Origin: an uncultured Lachnospiraceae bacterium
GTDB lineage: Bacteria; Bacillota_A; Clostridia; Lachnospirales; Lachnospiraceae
Assembly: GCA_902780985.1 (NCBI GenBank)
Contig: CACZHN010000130.1
Location: 1 to 7,222, forward strand
Reading direction: 5' to 3'
DNA: 7,222 nt
The notes beneath the pieces were generated by a model. That model ran no database searches and was not told the DNA's origin. It saw only the letters and a program-made list of their open reading frames with translations. Of the stretch, positions 7,138 to 7,222 are shown piece after piece. The position numbers and the translations under genes were made by a program. Each line of letters opens with the position of its first letter. The first letter of the stretch is position 1.

Positions 7138-7222
7138 TTATGCATTAGCGCCGCAGCACTTCTTATACTTCTTTCCTGAACCGCAAGGACATGGATCGTT
7201 ACGTCCAACCTTAGGAGCCTTT
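7138..7222 (-). CDS. secA: Preprotein translocase ATPase SecA, C-terminal SEC-C tail (partial)
   Basis: Only the last 27 codons are in the window; the gene enters from the right edge. They end with [20 protein letters not shown] and a short ANA tail. This is the zinc-binding SEC-C motif CxC(x8)CC, with three Cys and a final Cys (or His) as ligands. In SecA, the motor that pushes proteins through SecYEG, this tail helps bind SecB, ribosomes or phospholipids. Some other proteins also end in SEC-C motifs, so the identity is very likely but not proved by 27 residues. The terminator directly after the stop suggests that secA ends its transcription unit. Confidence 0.83.
   Translation of the reverse strand, partial: KAPKVGRNDPCPCGSGKKYKKCCGANA

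Noticed and set aside
1..7222. Mobile element, CRISPR array, tRNA/rRNA, prophage or defence island
   Set aside because: No direct repeat array, terminal inverted repeats, transposase or integrase motifs, or RNA gene signatures were seen; nearly all of the window is filled by conserved genes.

Overview
The window is an intact, ordinary-looking piece of a Gram-positive (Firmicutes) chromosome, with every gene on the minus strand. The order lepA-hemW-hrcA-grpE-dnaK, a CIRCE operator, sigma-A-type promoter hexamers, AGGAGG-type ribosome binding sites, moderate G+C by eye and a SEC-C tail on SecA all point to the class Clostridia. I favour Lachnospiraceae (Butyrivibrio/Roseburia-like), but that family-level guess rests on general resemblance, not a search.

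Layout in the direction of transcription (right to left): the last 27 codons of secA (7138-7222), followed by a strong intrinsic terminator (7097-7127). Next is a 622-residue UvrD/PcrA-like helicase (5202-7070). A compact cluster follows: a 90-residue AroQ-type chorismate mutase (4900-5172), lepA (3086-4900, sharing one base with the mutase stop) and hemW (1866-3065). A well-formed sigma-A promoter whose -35 box lies inside the last codons of hemW, together with a perfect CIRCE operator, opens the class I heat-shock operon hrcA (743-1786), grpE (57-725) and dnaK (first 8 codons, 1-25).

How the genes work together: HrcA binds CIRCE and represses its own operon, which supplies the DnaK chaperone and its nucleotide exchange factor GrpE. 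LepA (EF4) acts on translating ribosomes and HemW is a heme-binding radical-SAM-family protein. The chorismate mutase makes prephenate for Phe/Tyr synthesis and looks like a passenger coupled to lepA. The helicase is a DNA-repair or replication-type motor. No gap exceeds about 80 bases, so no gene-free stretch is left unexplained. The long plus-strand open frames lie opposite these conserved genes and are shadows.

I found no sign of a new system, mobile element, CRISPR array, RNA gene or broken gene. The points of interest are regulatory overlaps, the unusual company of lepA, and the short helicase.
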